A DNA stretch of 64,000 nt from positions 100,177,381-100,241,380 of the forward strand of contig JALJCS010000001.1 in the NCBI GenBank assembly GCA_023055355.1. The letters are read 5' to 3'. The stretch comes from Agelaius tricolor (lineage: Eukaryota; Chordata; Aves; Passeriformes; Icteridae). The notes beneath the pieces are model-generated. The model worked only from the letters and a program-made list of their open reading frames with translations. It had not been told where the DNA came from and made no database searches. A program made the translations under genes and the position numbers. This document shows positions 38,723-50,930 of the stretch, piece after piece (within the stretch, counting starts at the first letter, position 1; each line of letters begins with the position of its first letter).

Positions 38723-38831
38723 CTACATGTTGCCTGTGGGCAGTCCTGAAGGTTACTGCATGATTGAAGTGGCTGCAGATGGAAACCCCCCTGTACAGCA
38801 CAGACTTTCCTTCTCACATCAAGCATCTCAG
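38723..38831 (+). CDS. EYS: EYS internal exon: laminin-G domain, short exon
   Basis: This 109-bp exon supplies one base (c) to the split codon from the 6075-6228 exon, then 36 full codons reading YMLPVGSPEGYCMIEVAADG and onward to ...SHQASQ. From memory, human EYS has YTTPVGSP, a CMIEM block, ADG.PPVQ and SHASQ at the equivalent place, which makes identification strong. The acceptor is tgtttccttacag (38710-38722) and the donor is gtgagt at 38832. It ends in phase 0, as the next exon requires. The split codon becomes AGC (Ser), where human has Arg. Although it is open, it lies in no long + strand frame and is easily missed by ORF scanning; the long frame at this place is on the opposite strand and is not real. 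Confidence 0.85.
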
Positions 38832-41658
38832 GTGAGTCTGCAAAACATCAAAAAATAGCTATTTGCTTTGAACATTTCTTCAGCATATGCACTACAGTTA
38901 TTTCCAAAGGAGAAAAGGTATATTCTAACTTCTTCTAAAGGAGGAAATATAATTCCTCTTCAGATATCATTATATCAACTTACTTTCTTTCTAATAGGTG
39001 TTTTTGCATCCAGCAACCACAACATATCCATTAATTTCTTCTTTTATTCGACTCTAAAGCCTCTATGCCTGCTGCACAAAGTCCATAAAAGGACATGGAT
39101 GCTATGAGAGTTTAGAAAAAGTATATTAGCAGTGTCATTTACCTAAGGCCAAGGGGTTATAAGAAACAATTCAGATATTATTAAGCAGTAATTCTAGTTA
39201 CTTTTTAGTTGCAAGCTACACTGTCTAGTGGAGGACAGTTATGAATCATCAGTGATTTATTTTGGTTTCAGTATTTTTGCTAGGACTTGGTGTCTGAATA
39301 GTATTGTGAAAATATCTGTCTCCATTTTGAAACTGGTATCAGAAGACTCATTCTGAATGGAAAAGAGGCCAGCTTTCCCAAATCTTGAATTTTTCAGTTA
39401 TTCTTTGTCTTCATTTTATTGCCTTTTTTATGCATTCTCTCATCACAAGATTATTTCTGCATGAAACATTTTTGAACATTTTTAGACAAGAATTTGAACT
39501 GTGATTGACATCTTGCTTTATAAGTTTGTTCACTTGAAGACAGGTCAGTTATCTTTAGAGATGCTAATCTTGATGTGCATCTCACAGTACGCACTGCTGG
39601 TTTGTAACAGAATTTTTCCCTTGTGTGGTATGAAGTTTGAATGTCAAATCCTCATGACTAACTGTTACACTTTACAGATCTGCTCCTAATCTCCCAGAAC
39701 CTCTATTTACAAAGTACACAATCAAAGAAAGAATAAAAAGACATTTCTTATCTCTAAGAGGTCTAATGAATATCTTCCCATTATTGCCCAAGATAATCCT
39801 TTTCACTACTCAGGCTAAAAGTGAAGAAGGATATTTTCAAATTAGTATTTGAAAAGTTAAACATAAGTCTTCCATAAGTTATTGATATAATGCTATATTA
39901 AACCTTTTATGTTATTAATAAGACTTTCAGGAATTTTTTCTTTGTGCCTCCTTAAAATATATTCTGGTTAAGTCAGTTAAATTCAGAACAGGACCTTTAT
40001 AGAAAGAATGTATATTATGGTGTAGTAACATGAGCTTGAAAATCAAATACGTTATGAGAAAATCCAGTGGTGCTAGAAACAGAGCAAAGCCTACTGAAGT
40101 TGTTCTGTGATACACTGGATCTGTCCCCAAGGTTAGTGCTTTTGTAAAATAAGCCAGATAATAAAGGAGATTGCTTTGCCAGTGGAGTGTTAAAAACAGT
40201 GCTCTTAATCACAGATACTTTGTCATGCAGTCCAATGCTTTGCTTACTTCTTGAAAGAGATTCACAGGCAGAGAGAAAATGTTTGCAAACACTACTTACA
40301 AATCTTGTCTATCACTGCGGTGTTTCATAGCTTTGTTTGAAAGGGGATAAAGTCAAGTGATCTGAAATTAATCCAACAAGTGCAGAGCCAGTGTCTTTGA
40401 ATTCCTTTGGTATGAAAAATCTGATATAATTTTATCCATGCTCTAAAGGAAGTAGGTGTTTTTCTTTTTCACTTCAGAATGAAAGACGCTGAGTAGAAGA
40501 ATATCTGGCAGTATTCACATTCATTCTATCAAAAATTTCACTTGAAATTGTCAACATAGCTCCAGGACTGATAAAAGTAATACTGAAAACAACAAAGCAA
40601 AAATCATATGGATGTGTGAATTCCAGATAAATCAATGGGATGTTTTCCTCCTGTTTCTATTTCTTAACAGGTGTCTGAATATGATAGCGAACGGCCTCTT
40701 CACTATAAGTTACCCCCTCACATGTTTTACATATGCTGTGATAATTTCTGATTCCAATTTCTTGACTTGAGGGGGCTAGGTGTCACCCTCTTTCTGGACT
40801 AATGGTATAGTACAAATAAATGCATCATTGTGTGATGCAAGTTTAGTTTTCTTTCAATTCCTAAGAATTGGCAGGCACTTAGCAAATGAACTCAGGAGTG
40901 ATGTAGTCCCATGTCAGAATTCCAGAAAGTCAGGAATTAGCTTGAGGAGTGGAATTCAGAGTGTTAAATGAGCCACAGATCATTTATATGTGATGATTAA
41001 GGGCTTGAATCCTAGGTCAGGCAACAGAGGAATTACCATAGTGAGCACTAATATGATGTGGCCAGACCCTGTGTGAAAAAGTTGTGATTGTTTCTTTGCA
41101 GCATTATAAGAATGTTCTAGACTTTTGGAAATTTGAAAATTTTCTTTTTTTTCCCCCTTGGGCTTCAGTATAGCAGTCTGTTTTCTGTCACTCATTAAAA
41201 AACTAAAATATTTTTTCTGTATTCCCCTTATCTTGAGATCCCATAGGTCCCAGGTCCTAAAGGAAATGTCTTCAAGTCTACAGCTTGTCCTGTGTTCCTG
41301 CACCAAACTTCAGCCATGAATGTTCAACTCATCATATAGGATGAGGGTATCTATGTAAAAAACTTACCATGTTCACTGTCATTGAGGCTGAGAATTCCAA
41401 ATTGGGTTTTGTGGAAAGTATGTTGTCTTATATATTTGAAAATATGAAAACAAATTAAACCATCCTTTTGGTAAGGATTATTCAAAAACAAAAAAAAAAA
41501 GAGAACATTTTTTAAAATAATCACTTCAGAAAGCATCAGAGTTTTTGCTCATCTTCAAGTAATGATTATTTCCTTTATCAGTATCTATTGTTCTTTCATT
41601 GTTTACAATAACATCACAAATCATATTTTTTCTGACAAGTCTCTTTTTGTTTCTGCAG
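38832..41658 (+). other. EYS: EYS intron of about 2.8 kb
   Basis: The intron runs from gtgagt at 38832 to a strong polypyrimidine tract ending tttctgcag at 41650-41658. I see no mobile element or additional exon, only AT-rich sequence with T runs near 41141-41155 and an A run at 41489-41501. Confidence 0.8.
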
Positions 41659-41879
41659 ATCAACTTTGGATCAATCTTCCTTGGAAAGGTTCCTGTTCAT
41701 GAGGAGGTTCATCGATGTGCTGGGCAGATATATGGCTTTAAAGGATGCATTAGGGATTTTCAAGTCAACCACAAAGAGTTGTTCATCATAGATGAGGCTC
41801 TTGAAGGAAGGAATGTTGAGAACTGCAATGTTCCAATATGTGATTATCATCCATGTCACAATGGGGGGACCTGCACTAG
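41659..41879 (+). CDS. EYS: EYS internal exon: laminin-G end and start of an EGF module
   Basis: This 221-bp exon encodes 73 residues and two bases of the next codon. It starts INFGSIFLGKVP, followed by the laminin-G signature YGFKGCIRDFQVNHKE, then FIIDEA and NVENC. It ends with CDYHPCHNGGTC, the first three cysteines of an EGF-like domain. Human EYS shows the same order (SMFLGHIP, YGFRGCILDLQVNNKE, FIIDEA, NIENC, then NNGTC). The acceptor is tttctgcag at 41650-41658 and the donor is gtaaga at 41880. The phase 0 start matches the preceding exon and the phase 2 end matches the human boundary near TCIS. A cysteine sits in RCAGQ, where human has lysine. The rest of the EGF domain must come from an exon beyond this window or one not recognised. 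Confidence 0.92.
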
Positions 41880-43319
41880 GTAAGAGGCATTTATTTACCC
41901 ATTTTATCATTCATTCTTGATGAAAAATTACTATAATTTTCTCTGTAATGAAATAATCACCAATCTTTTGTCCTGATAATTTCAAATAGAAAATGTGGCA
42001 TCTTCATGCCAGCCAGAGAGATGTTACACTTTATTTGCTTGCATGAAAAGTGATATAAAATATAATGACATTGTCCACACAGGATATACATTTTGTTGAA
42101 GGCAGAGTTCCTTTGCAACCAACCAGATCAGTACTGCTACAAAACTAAATCTGAACCTTTCTATAGACAGTTTGGACAGAAGGCACATAAGAGGTCATTC
42201 TTTTTCCTAACAACTCCATATCTTAGTTGTGTACCCTCACACATTTTCATGGTGTGTTCCTGAGTGCAAATGTTCATCATCATGCTATGGAAACACTAAC
42301 AAGTGACTTTCTTGTTGACCTTCAGCATATGTGAAAAGATGCTGTCAAAAAACCTTTGAAAGCTAAGGTGCATTATGCTGAAAGAGGAAATGGAGTCTGA
42401 AAGAGACATGAGTGAAAAAAACAGAGGATAATGGTTCAGTTGAATGATGGTTCAGTAGGAGCACAGTAACTTTTTCAGCCATAGCAACTTGATCATTATC
42501 TCAGGAACTCAACATTTAGAAACACATTTCTGTTTAGAAATTATTGAATTTATGAAGTAGCTGCCAAATTATTAAAAAATTGTACTTCACTTCAAGGCAA
42601 ATGCTGAACAGAACAATTTAAAGATCTTTTGATGTTCTAGGCCACTGTGTGTTTCTTTGATTGAGGAGATCTTGAACAAATTTTTGAGGGACTTCTCTGC
42701 CTCTTGATTGATATGAGCACACAAAAAATACAAAACAGGTCTTTGATCTCTAAGTCTTGTTTGACTAGAGCACAAATGAAAGCAAGGCAGTTTTATGAAA
42801 ACACACAATTTGCCTACCAGTCTGATGAAACTGAGTGTGTACTTTGGAGTAATGAATCTGGTTTTTCTCTGTTGGTTTTTACTGTATCTCTGCCATTCTA
42901 CTGCTTGGCCTGTCAGCTGCCATTATGGAATACTGTTTCATTTGAATTTGTGTCCTGAATAATTCATGAGGATTGGATTTATTTCCTGCTTTTCTGTTTT
43001 CCAGCTGCTGGCCTGGGCCCTTTTCAGAAATGTTTTTGTTTTGAAATAGGTCACTTCTCTTCTGCCCAGAGGTGTCATGGAAGACTGGGTATGTGCAAAC
43101 CAGGGATAAGTGGCTGTTCAGTAGCACAGTTTTCATGATTTTCTACAACAGCCAACTGATTTTCAGGGATCACCTTCTCCAAACCCAAGAATTATTCAAT
43201 CTAATAAGCAGGAAATCAACTGTCAGCAAGGCTGAACAGATTAATTAGATGCTTCTGACAAAACTCAAACATTAAAAAGAAGTATACAAGAGATAGAAAC
43301 ATGTCCAGGTGATCTGGAC

Positions 43320-43735
43320 AGAGTACAGAGAAAAAATCCAGCTCCACAGATATGGAGCTGGAAAGCCAAAGCCCTTCTGGATAATGATCTGGCTGGGATG
43401 GGCAGAGCAAAAGCAAAAGCCTCTACAAGGATATCAGCAGCAAAAGGAAGACCTCAGAAAATGTAGGCTTGCTGCTGAATGGGGAAAAATCCTGGTGACA
43501 AAGGATTCAGGAAAGACTGAGGTGCCTTCTTTGCCGTAGTCTTTATGGATAACTGGGCTCCAGGAATCCTATTCCTCTCCTGTAGGACAAAGTCTGAAGA
43601 AAGGAAGATTTACACTTGGTGGATGATAATCAGATTAGAGAGTTTTTAAATCAACTGGACATATATCCGTGGGACGTGATGGGAGTCACACGTGAGAGTG
43701 ATGAGGGAACTATCTGGTGTCATAGCAAGATTTTT
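43320..43735 (+). mobile_element. CR1 LINE internal fragment (between endonuclease and RT), sense
   Basis: The segment matches the CR1 ORF2 part just before the reverse transcriptase core. 'caaggatatcagcagcaaaa', 'gaagacctcagaaaatgtag', 'ctgctgaatgggg', a 'gccttctttgccgtagtctt' block, 'ggaaga' with 'cttggtggatgataatcag', and a decayed 'tgatgggagtcacacgtga' block follow in the right order. It stops near 43735 without the RT core or 3' tail, so the copy is truncated at both ends. Frame shifts prevent any long translation. Confidence 0.75.
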
Positions 43736-44154
43736 GCCAGGTGTTTCAATTACACTGCTTAATGGCAAAAAGAAATAAAAACTGATAATTTTCATTGCAT
43801 TTGATTCTTCAGGTGCTTGGCAACTAGTTAGTGGGTTTGCTTCTAAAAGACCATGAAGTATTACGTAGCAAATATCTGTGTCATGTTTTTTTAAGGAAGA
43901 CTGGAGTTTGTCAACTCATATTGCTGAGTATAGAGAGGTGTGTTTCTAAGAAACATTTTTTACAGTGGTTCTGAAAAGATATTTACTTGCCTTTTCTCAT
44001 CATTAGAGAAAAAAATACTACTGTAGTGTTCAACCCATTAATTACAATAATTATGCAAAAGAAATTTATTTGAACGGGGAAAATATTCTTTATCATTTTA
44101 GTAGAAGAAGACAGGGATTAGAATGTACCTAGTTTTCAGACACAAAATTTCAGG

Positions 44155-44384
44155 GTGCAGCTGACCCTTAGTTCTGGTCATTGGTTGTATCAGGTGTTCC
44201 CCTGGCATTTGTCAGGGCAAGACTTTGCACCAGGTAGGGCATCAGGACAGACCCAGCCTTTGGACTTTGGGGATATCTCTGGGTGTAGTGACATGCTGAG
44301 GCAGGACTGGGACATCAGTCCACTGGTAGGGGATCAGGATCAAGTTCAGAAAGGGGAACAAGGGCCAGACACAACCCTAAATTG
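44155..44384. other. GC-richer unclassified segment abutting an LTR
   Basis: This segment of about 230 bases is moderately GC-rich and directly continues from the antisense LTR at 44385-44725. It may be the diverged 3' part of that LTR or retroviral internal sequence, but I recognise no motif. A 101-residue + strand frame covers it without family resemblance. Confidence 0.35.
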
Positions 44385-44725
44385 TCTAGGCAGGGCAATG
44401 GTGACAGAAAAACAGAGCTTCAGCATGGGTAATGGTGACTTGGGACGGCAGATAATGTAACTCCAAATGTGCCTCATTTCCTCTTTCTTACCCCCTGTTT
44501 GATACCCTGAGCATGATGCCATATGGTCTGGGACATCACTTGGGTCAGTTGGGGTAAACTGTGTCTCCTTCCAACTCCTTCTGCTGCCCCAGCCTCTGCA
44601 CTGCTGTGGGGGGGGTGAGGAGCAGAAAGGCCTTGATTGTGTTATCAATCCAATGTTCAGCACAAATGTAAAACACAGCTCCCCACCAGTACAATATTAA
44701 CTCTATCCCAGCCAAAGCCTGCACA
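44385..44725 (-). mobile_element. Endogenous retrovirus LTR fragment, antisense
   Basis: On the minus strand it starts TGTGCAGGCTTTGGCTGGGA at 44725. It continues with an atagagttaat block, then 'ctgtgttttacatttgtgct', gataacacaa, 'ctgacccaagtgatgtccca', 'gaccatatggcatcatgctc' and a 'caagtcaccattacccatgc' block. That order is typical of a widespread bird LTR. The element fades near 44385, so the 3' end and any target duplication are not defined. A run of eight G at 44608-44615 lies inside. Confidence 0.7.
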
Positions 44726-46902
44726 ACAGACCAAAATCCATTGGTTTCAAAAGTGTTTAAACATATGTTTCATCAGATGAATGTTTCAATAGAAATCTAA
44801 ATTTTTAATTCTTTACATAGTCATTATGTATTAGATTAAAAACCAAAACAGTCTAACTATAGAAGTGCTCTACTCCTTTAAAAAACACTTTTCCAAGTTC
44901 CCTAGCTCTTTTACAGCACTTTAACTTTATGCTAAGGTAGAATTCCAGAATAATTTCAGAGGGGGGAAAAATGGCAACTATTGTGTAAATTTAAGGGTTT
45001 GATGCCACATAATTCTGTGGCATACAAAGCTCATTGGATTTGGATGTGTTTGAAATGGGCATGGAAAGATTAACCTAGGAAGCTCTTAATATTCTGTGTG
45101 GCCCCCTGATCATATGAACCAGATGTTGCAAACCAAGCTTAGTGTTAATTAAGAAGACACATCTGTGTGTGGGAAATAAACTCACAAAATTTCCTCACCA
45201 ATGATTTGACAATTATGTCAGCTACTACATTAGTAGCAATTGATTCATGCATTTGTTTTAAATTTTATAAAGATTCAAAAAATGTAAACATACACAAGCT
45301 TAGCTTTTATAGTGTAGAATGCAATCACAAAGTTAATTGCTCCCACAAACAATCATGTTTGCAGTGTCTCAAACTATTCTCACAGTGATTATTCGTACTG
45401 TTGTTATTCCCCATGTATTGATGCAGCAGATGGGTCCATTAATGTTAATCAATTAACCAAGACTGAAAAATCAAACTCAATTAGCAATAAATTTCAATAG
45501 AGAGACACTTATCTTCAGATTTCAGCTGCCATGTATGCTGTAATCAACAAAATATATGAGGAATTTAAATTTTCAATTTTAATATCCTAATAATATAAGA
45601 GATACCTTCCTAGATATGTTGGTCTCATTTGAATAGTACCTTTTTATCTATAAATAGAGAAATACATATTCTAAAGCATACTTCAGAAATTGCCTGTTTT
45701 CTGCATTCTGGAAATCATGCAATTCCTCTTTAGCCTCTAAGAACAGATCACTAAATGAAAATTTTCATCCAAACTCTTTTCTAAAGTTCATCTGATAACC
45801 TTTTGAATGTCTTTTAGAAAAAAAAAATGGAGAATGAGTTCAGGGTTAGGTTAGCTTGTAAGAACAAGATAATTTTATGGTTGAACATGGTTAAGTGATA
45901 GACAATCTTATGATGTAGATGATGAGGAGAGCAGATGAAGTGATTTAACAAATTTTGTGGTGTCCTTTTAGTATATATCCTGAATATCAATTTAAAGTAG
46001 AAATGTGAATTTTTAGGAGAAAAAAGAAAGACCTTAAACTGTAGACCTTGGAGACACTAAAATGTTCTTTGCAAACTTTTTACATCTCCTTTTTCCTTTC
46101 AAAGGCTAATCCTGGTGATCCCTTTCCAGCCATGTGCCAAAAATGCATTTATGCTTGCTTATGCCCATAAGCCAAAACTGTGTAGGTTTCAGCTGAAAGT
46201 ATTAATCTAAAGATAGGCTTGTATGCCTTTATTAATTATTTTCTCACATTTTTAGCACAGAGCTGCAGTCTGCTTCCAGCTTGAAAAATCTGGTTTGTGT
46301 GTTTTTTGACCTAAAGATAGAATTGTTACCCTAGAATATGCAGGTTCCTTCAAACTAAGGAACACTGAAGCATTTCTCCAAAACTAGAAAGAGTATGGCA
46401 GGTCAAATTTTTAGAATTGCTCATGGATTTTCTCTCACTGCTTTAGTTGTAGGTGTTTTTGGGTAAGAAAGGTACCAGCTAGTCATAAATAATGGAATTT
46501 ATCATATATCAATAAGCTTTTTATAGATGTGTTTTGTAGACTAGGAGACTCAGGCCAATATATTAGCTAGAACATCCATTTTTTGGGGTTTTTACCAATC
46601 TAAATCCTAGTTAACACCCATTTTAAGTTCAGAATTAGTACTTTAAGTTCCACCATATTCAGGTTTTGCAAAAAGATTAACCAAAGGGATTAAAATTCAT
46701 CTTAGTTGATCTTCAAATGAAGAAAATTTCCAGATGGGAGTTGTTTACCCTTATAACTTTTCAGAAATTTCAACAAATGCAGTTATGCATGCTGATCTGT
46801 ATGAAGAAGATAAACTACTGTGCCTTTTCAAGGGGTGATTTTTAGGCAGATCTCTCAATACCAAAGATGTCCACATTTTACAACTCCAGAAGTGGATGTT
46901 GG

Positions 46903-46932
46903 GATGATGATAATGGTGATGATGATGATGAT
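46903..46932 (+). repeat. GAT microsatellite
   Basis: A (GAT)n tract with one interruption (gatgatgataatgg, then five gat units). The His-rich minus-strand frame over it is an artefact of the repeat. Confidence 0.9.
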
Positions 46933-48849
46933 TCATGCTTACACATACCATTATTTAGGACGACTAGTTGGGAGACTTGATTTTTTGGGGTCCTGCTTTT
47001 TTTATGAGATTAGATATTTTAGTGGGAGTTTGGTACTTAAGAGATTTACATTTGGAAATCTATTACTTTTTTCTATTACTTCAAATTTGATTTTGGAGAA
47101 TAGAATAATTAATTTACATCTATTTCCAAGCTGTTTCCTTTTTCTGGAAGAGAGATTATTCATCCTTTTTGGTTTCTCATGATCTTTGGAAAAATTAATG
47201 CCATTCTTATCAAGAAATAAAAGTTTTGAGGAGGCTGAAAGATAATTCCATAATGACCAAAAATCCAGCTGGATGTGTGTTTGTTTCATTGTATTCTCAC
47301 AAGAAAGTCAAATAAGTCAAAAAGAAAAATTTCATTTCTAGTTTTCCTAACACTAAGTGTAAAGAGGTAGAGAATTCACTTACCTAGATTGATCTTTCTG
47401 GTGGAAGGAATTAATTTGGGTTAAGTCCTGTATAAAAACTCTGCACATTGTTTTTCTGGATAAAATCTTAATTTCTCCTACATTAGTTTTTGTTAAATAA
47501 GAACAGAAAACTAAAATTTAATGCCTTCTAGCCCTTGAAGATTAAACAGTAAATTTTTCTAATCTACAGTTTTGTTAGGATATCTGTTTCAAGACTGAAT
47601 TAATTGAACCAGATGTGTCTCACTCTTTGCATCAGAAATAGATTCCCATTTTATCATATTTAATTTCTTGGACATTGTATTCCTCAGATTATAGTAGCAT
47701 GGAGGAAAGATTTGACAAAGAAATCAAAGCCATATTCCATTAAGCTGACAGCATTAAGTGATGATGTTTTAGATTTTAAACAAAACATCTATAAGACCTC
47801 AGGAAAGTTTATGATGATAATGTATGGGAACACAGCAAAATATAAAATCATAAATTTTGTTGGATATACTAGTATTGAACTGCTATTCTTTTCAAATAAG
47901 CATTTTTAAAATATAGAACTTCTTTAAAATATAGAACTAGTGATTAAAATGAGGTACTCTCTTCAGAATTTGTTTGCTTCTGAACATAATTTTATCTTAG
48001 AAATATTGTTGTAATAACAAATTCTGACAATTGAAAAATAATCAAAACAAGCAAGTTAGAAAAAGTGATATTCAAACCATAAAGCATTCTGCTTTTAATT
48101 TAGGTGGCATTGTAGTGATTCTCTTAAAAATGTTTGTGGGAAAATCAATTTTTTATGTTCTCAGATCCACAGATTTAGTATCCGATTAGTGTGAAAAGTG
48201 GCACACTGAAAACAGTGCACGTAAGAAAATCAAGGATCAAAATATAAAGGGCTTCAAATTCCTGACTCTTTAGATAATGTGCAGGCTGTGCACAAATTTT
48301 TTTACACATCATGTTATATATAATCTCTATTGAATTTTACTTAAATCAGAGAAGCTGCCATTGCTAAAATTTTACTGGGGGTATTGAAATACCAGTAAAT
48401 GCCATTATTATACCAGTAATCTTGGAATGTTTTGACTGAATGCCTAGAAATTCTATGTAGCATTATTTCTGCGAATTACAGCAGAACCAAATCAGCATTT
48501 CTGATAGCTTTAATTCCAGAAAGGGTATCTAGTTTGAAGTTTTAAAATACAACAGAGCAGCAAAATTAATGGAATACTTTTCCAAGGCAAATGAGATGTT
48601 TAAGCATAAGTAGAAATACTCAAAACACTATTCATACAAATTTCTCCAATTGGAGAAGTAGTGTGCAGATTCTTAACAAGAATTTCACTTCACTGTTAAT
48701 ACTGACAAATAATAGAGCTCAGACTGTTTGCTATAAGGTATATCACGTAATATATGTATGAAAACTGACTAGTGTGTCATATTCATTGAACTAATGGTTT
48801 TCCAAAATCCCACATAGGTAATGCTTTCAGTATAAGTTCTTCTGCAGAC

Positions 48850-49685
48850 CCAAGCTCAGAGAGTGGTGGTGAACAGTTAGACCCATGTGTCAGTCAGTCA
48901 CTAGTGAGGTCTCCCAACTCAGTGCTGGGCCCAGTCCTGTTTAATATCTGTATTGATGATCTGGATGAGGGGATGGTCTGCATCCTCAGTAAATTCACAG
49001 AGAGCTTCAAGCTGGGTGGGAGTGTTGATCTGCTGAAGTCAGGAAGGCTTTGCAGAGGCACCTGGACAGGCTGGATCCATGGGCCAAGGCCAATTTTGTG
49101 AGGTTCAGTAACACAAGAGTCAGGTCCAACACTTGGGTCACAACAACCCCATGCAGAGCTCCAGGCTTGGAACAGAATGGCTGGAAAACTGCCCAGAATA
49201 AAAGCCCTGGCATGCTGGTTGACAGCAGCTGAACATGAGCCAGGGTGTGCCCAGGTGGCCCAGAAGGCCAATGGCATCCTGGCCTGTACCAACAATCGTG
49301 TGGCCAGCAGGACCAGGGCAGTGATTGTCCCCCTGTACTCAGCACTGGTGAGGCCACACCTCAAATCCTGTGTGCAGTTTTGAGCCCTCCTTATAAGAAA
49401 GACACTCTGAGGTGCTGGAGTGTGTCCAGAGAAGGGCAGTGGACATGGCATTCCAGCCTGGAGAAAATTAGTGTCAGTGGGGACCTTATTACTCTGTTCA
49501 ACAACCTGAAAGTAGGTTGCAACAAGGTGAGTGTTTCCCTCTTCTCCCAATTAATAAGTGACAGAACTAGAGGAAATGGCCTCAGGTTGCAGCAGGGGAG
49601 ATTTAGGTTGGATATTAGGGGAAAAAATTTACCAAAATTTTATATATTGGAACACACTGCCCAGGAAAGTGGTCAAACCACCAGA
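48850..49685 (+). mobile_element. CR1 LINE ORF2 fragment with destroyed RT active site
   Basis: The fragment encodes the back half of CR1 ORF2 in sense orientation. It begins with degenerate VVN-like sequence, then [18 protein letters not shown], the RT motif upstream of the active site. Next comes [12 protein letters not shown], where an active CR1 has FADD followed by TKLGG, so the catalytic Asp pair is gone. Later blocks ([52 protein letters not shown]) fall in different frames, showing several frameshifts. It stops near 49685 at a 'gaaagtggtcaaaccaccag' block and has no 3' untranslated tail, which is unusual for CR1. The copy is dead. Confidence 0.88.
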
Positions 49686-50594
49686 TAATCTGCAGTATCC
49701 GTAATACATGTCAGAACATTTCTTCCTTTGCTGCTGACCTAACATGCACACCTACTTACTAGCTATAGATTTCTACACTTCATACTGAAAATTACAGACA
49801 GAGAACCACTAGTGTAGTTAATGGAGGTCGAATGGGTTAGAACTTCATTGTTCTGAAACCTTGCTTGGAAGGTTATCATTGAAATAAAACAGTGAGGCTT
49901 ATCAGAGGTCACAGAACAGAACAGGTTTTGATTATGCTTTAGAGAAGCTTTCTTTGCCTTTGGTACCTTGTTAGCTTCGAGGAACATGCTTAGTATTCAA
50001 ATAGAATTTGAGAAGTCTGGATATGAAGTGTCATCTTGATATAGATGGTTATCATGACACCAGATTTGGTTTTGTACTTTATTTCTTTCTCAGAAAGCAC
50101 TTATTTAAGTTTGCCTTTTAGAAATATAAAAAAATGTTTTATTTTGTTTGTTTGTTGTTTTGGGTTTTTTTAATGGAAGACCATGGTTTTTGGATTTAAT
50201 AAAACTAGCCAACTTTGTGATCATCTGAAAAGATAAATATACATAGCTGTACCATGATAGTCACGAGAATTTCATGCTCCATGTGTATACAGATAATGAA
50301 TTTAGATTAGCTGTCTTTTAAGTAGCCAAACCTAGCTAAAAGACAGCTTTTAGGAAGCAGAAAGACAGAAATAGAGGAGACATTCTGCCAAAAGATCCCT
50401 AAGTATCCAGCTGACTATTCAAAGGCAAAGGTAACTAGTACTTCAATTTTTTCTCAGAGCCCATTGGAATGAGGTGCTTATACTGTCTTCCTCACAACTG
50501 GCTCCAGTTATATTAGGTCTTGCATGTTGTGAAGAAGGGACCTTTTATTTTATTTTTTTACTAGAGTAGAGGAAATGTATTGTACTTGAATATC

Positions 50595-50930
50595 TGTATA
50601 GAGGCTTTGCCCCAGAGGTCCCGGTTGTCCTTGATGGGCTGCAGCTGCAATGTCCTTAATTGGGCTGCAGCTGTGACAAATGAAGATAACTGGGATAAAA
50701 GGGGGTGGGTTAGCCAGTCAGGGAGAGCTGTGAAGGAGCCCTGAACTGAGAGAGAACAGTATGTAGAAGAAGGAGTCTGTGCTGTGAAGATCTGCCGCCA
50801 TGAGAATACACCAAGGAGGTATGGACTTTAGAAATCTAACAACAATATGGGACTCTAGAAATAGACTAACAACACTAGAGAAAACTTATAGAAGTTCTGT
50901 ATTACTCTGAAGTGAAGGGGAACATAGAAG
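50595..50930 (+). mobile_element. Probable endogenous retrovirus LTR fragment
   Basis: The segment starts TGTATAGAGGCTTTGCCCC and carries gggctgcagctg twice (50636-50647 and 50662-50673), a TATA-like gataaaagggggtggg at about 50693-50708, and an agatctgccgccatgag block near 50789. This order reminds me of a passerine LTR with the same duplicated box and TATA. The 3' end is not clear and no duplication was found. It is not coding. Confidence 0.5.

Noticed and set aside
38641..38826. Minus-strand open frame over the short EYS exon
   Set aside because: It is a shadow; the + strand reading has matching splice sites, phase and EYS similarity.
48894..49550. 218-residue minus-strand open frame
   Set aside because: It is the antisense shadow of the CR1 ORF2 fragment on the + strand.
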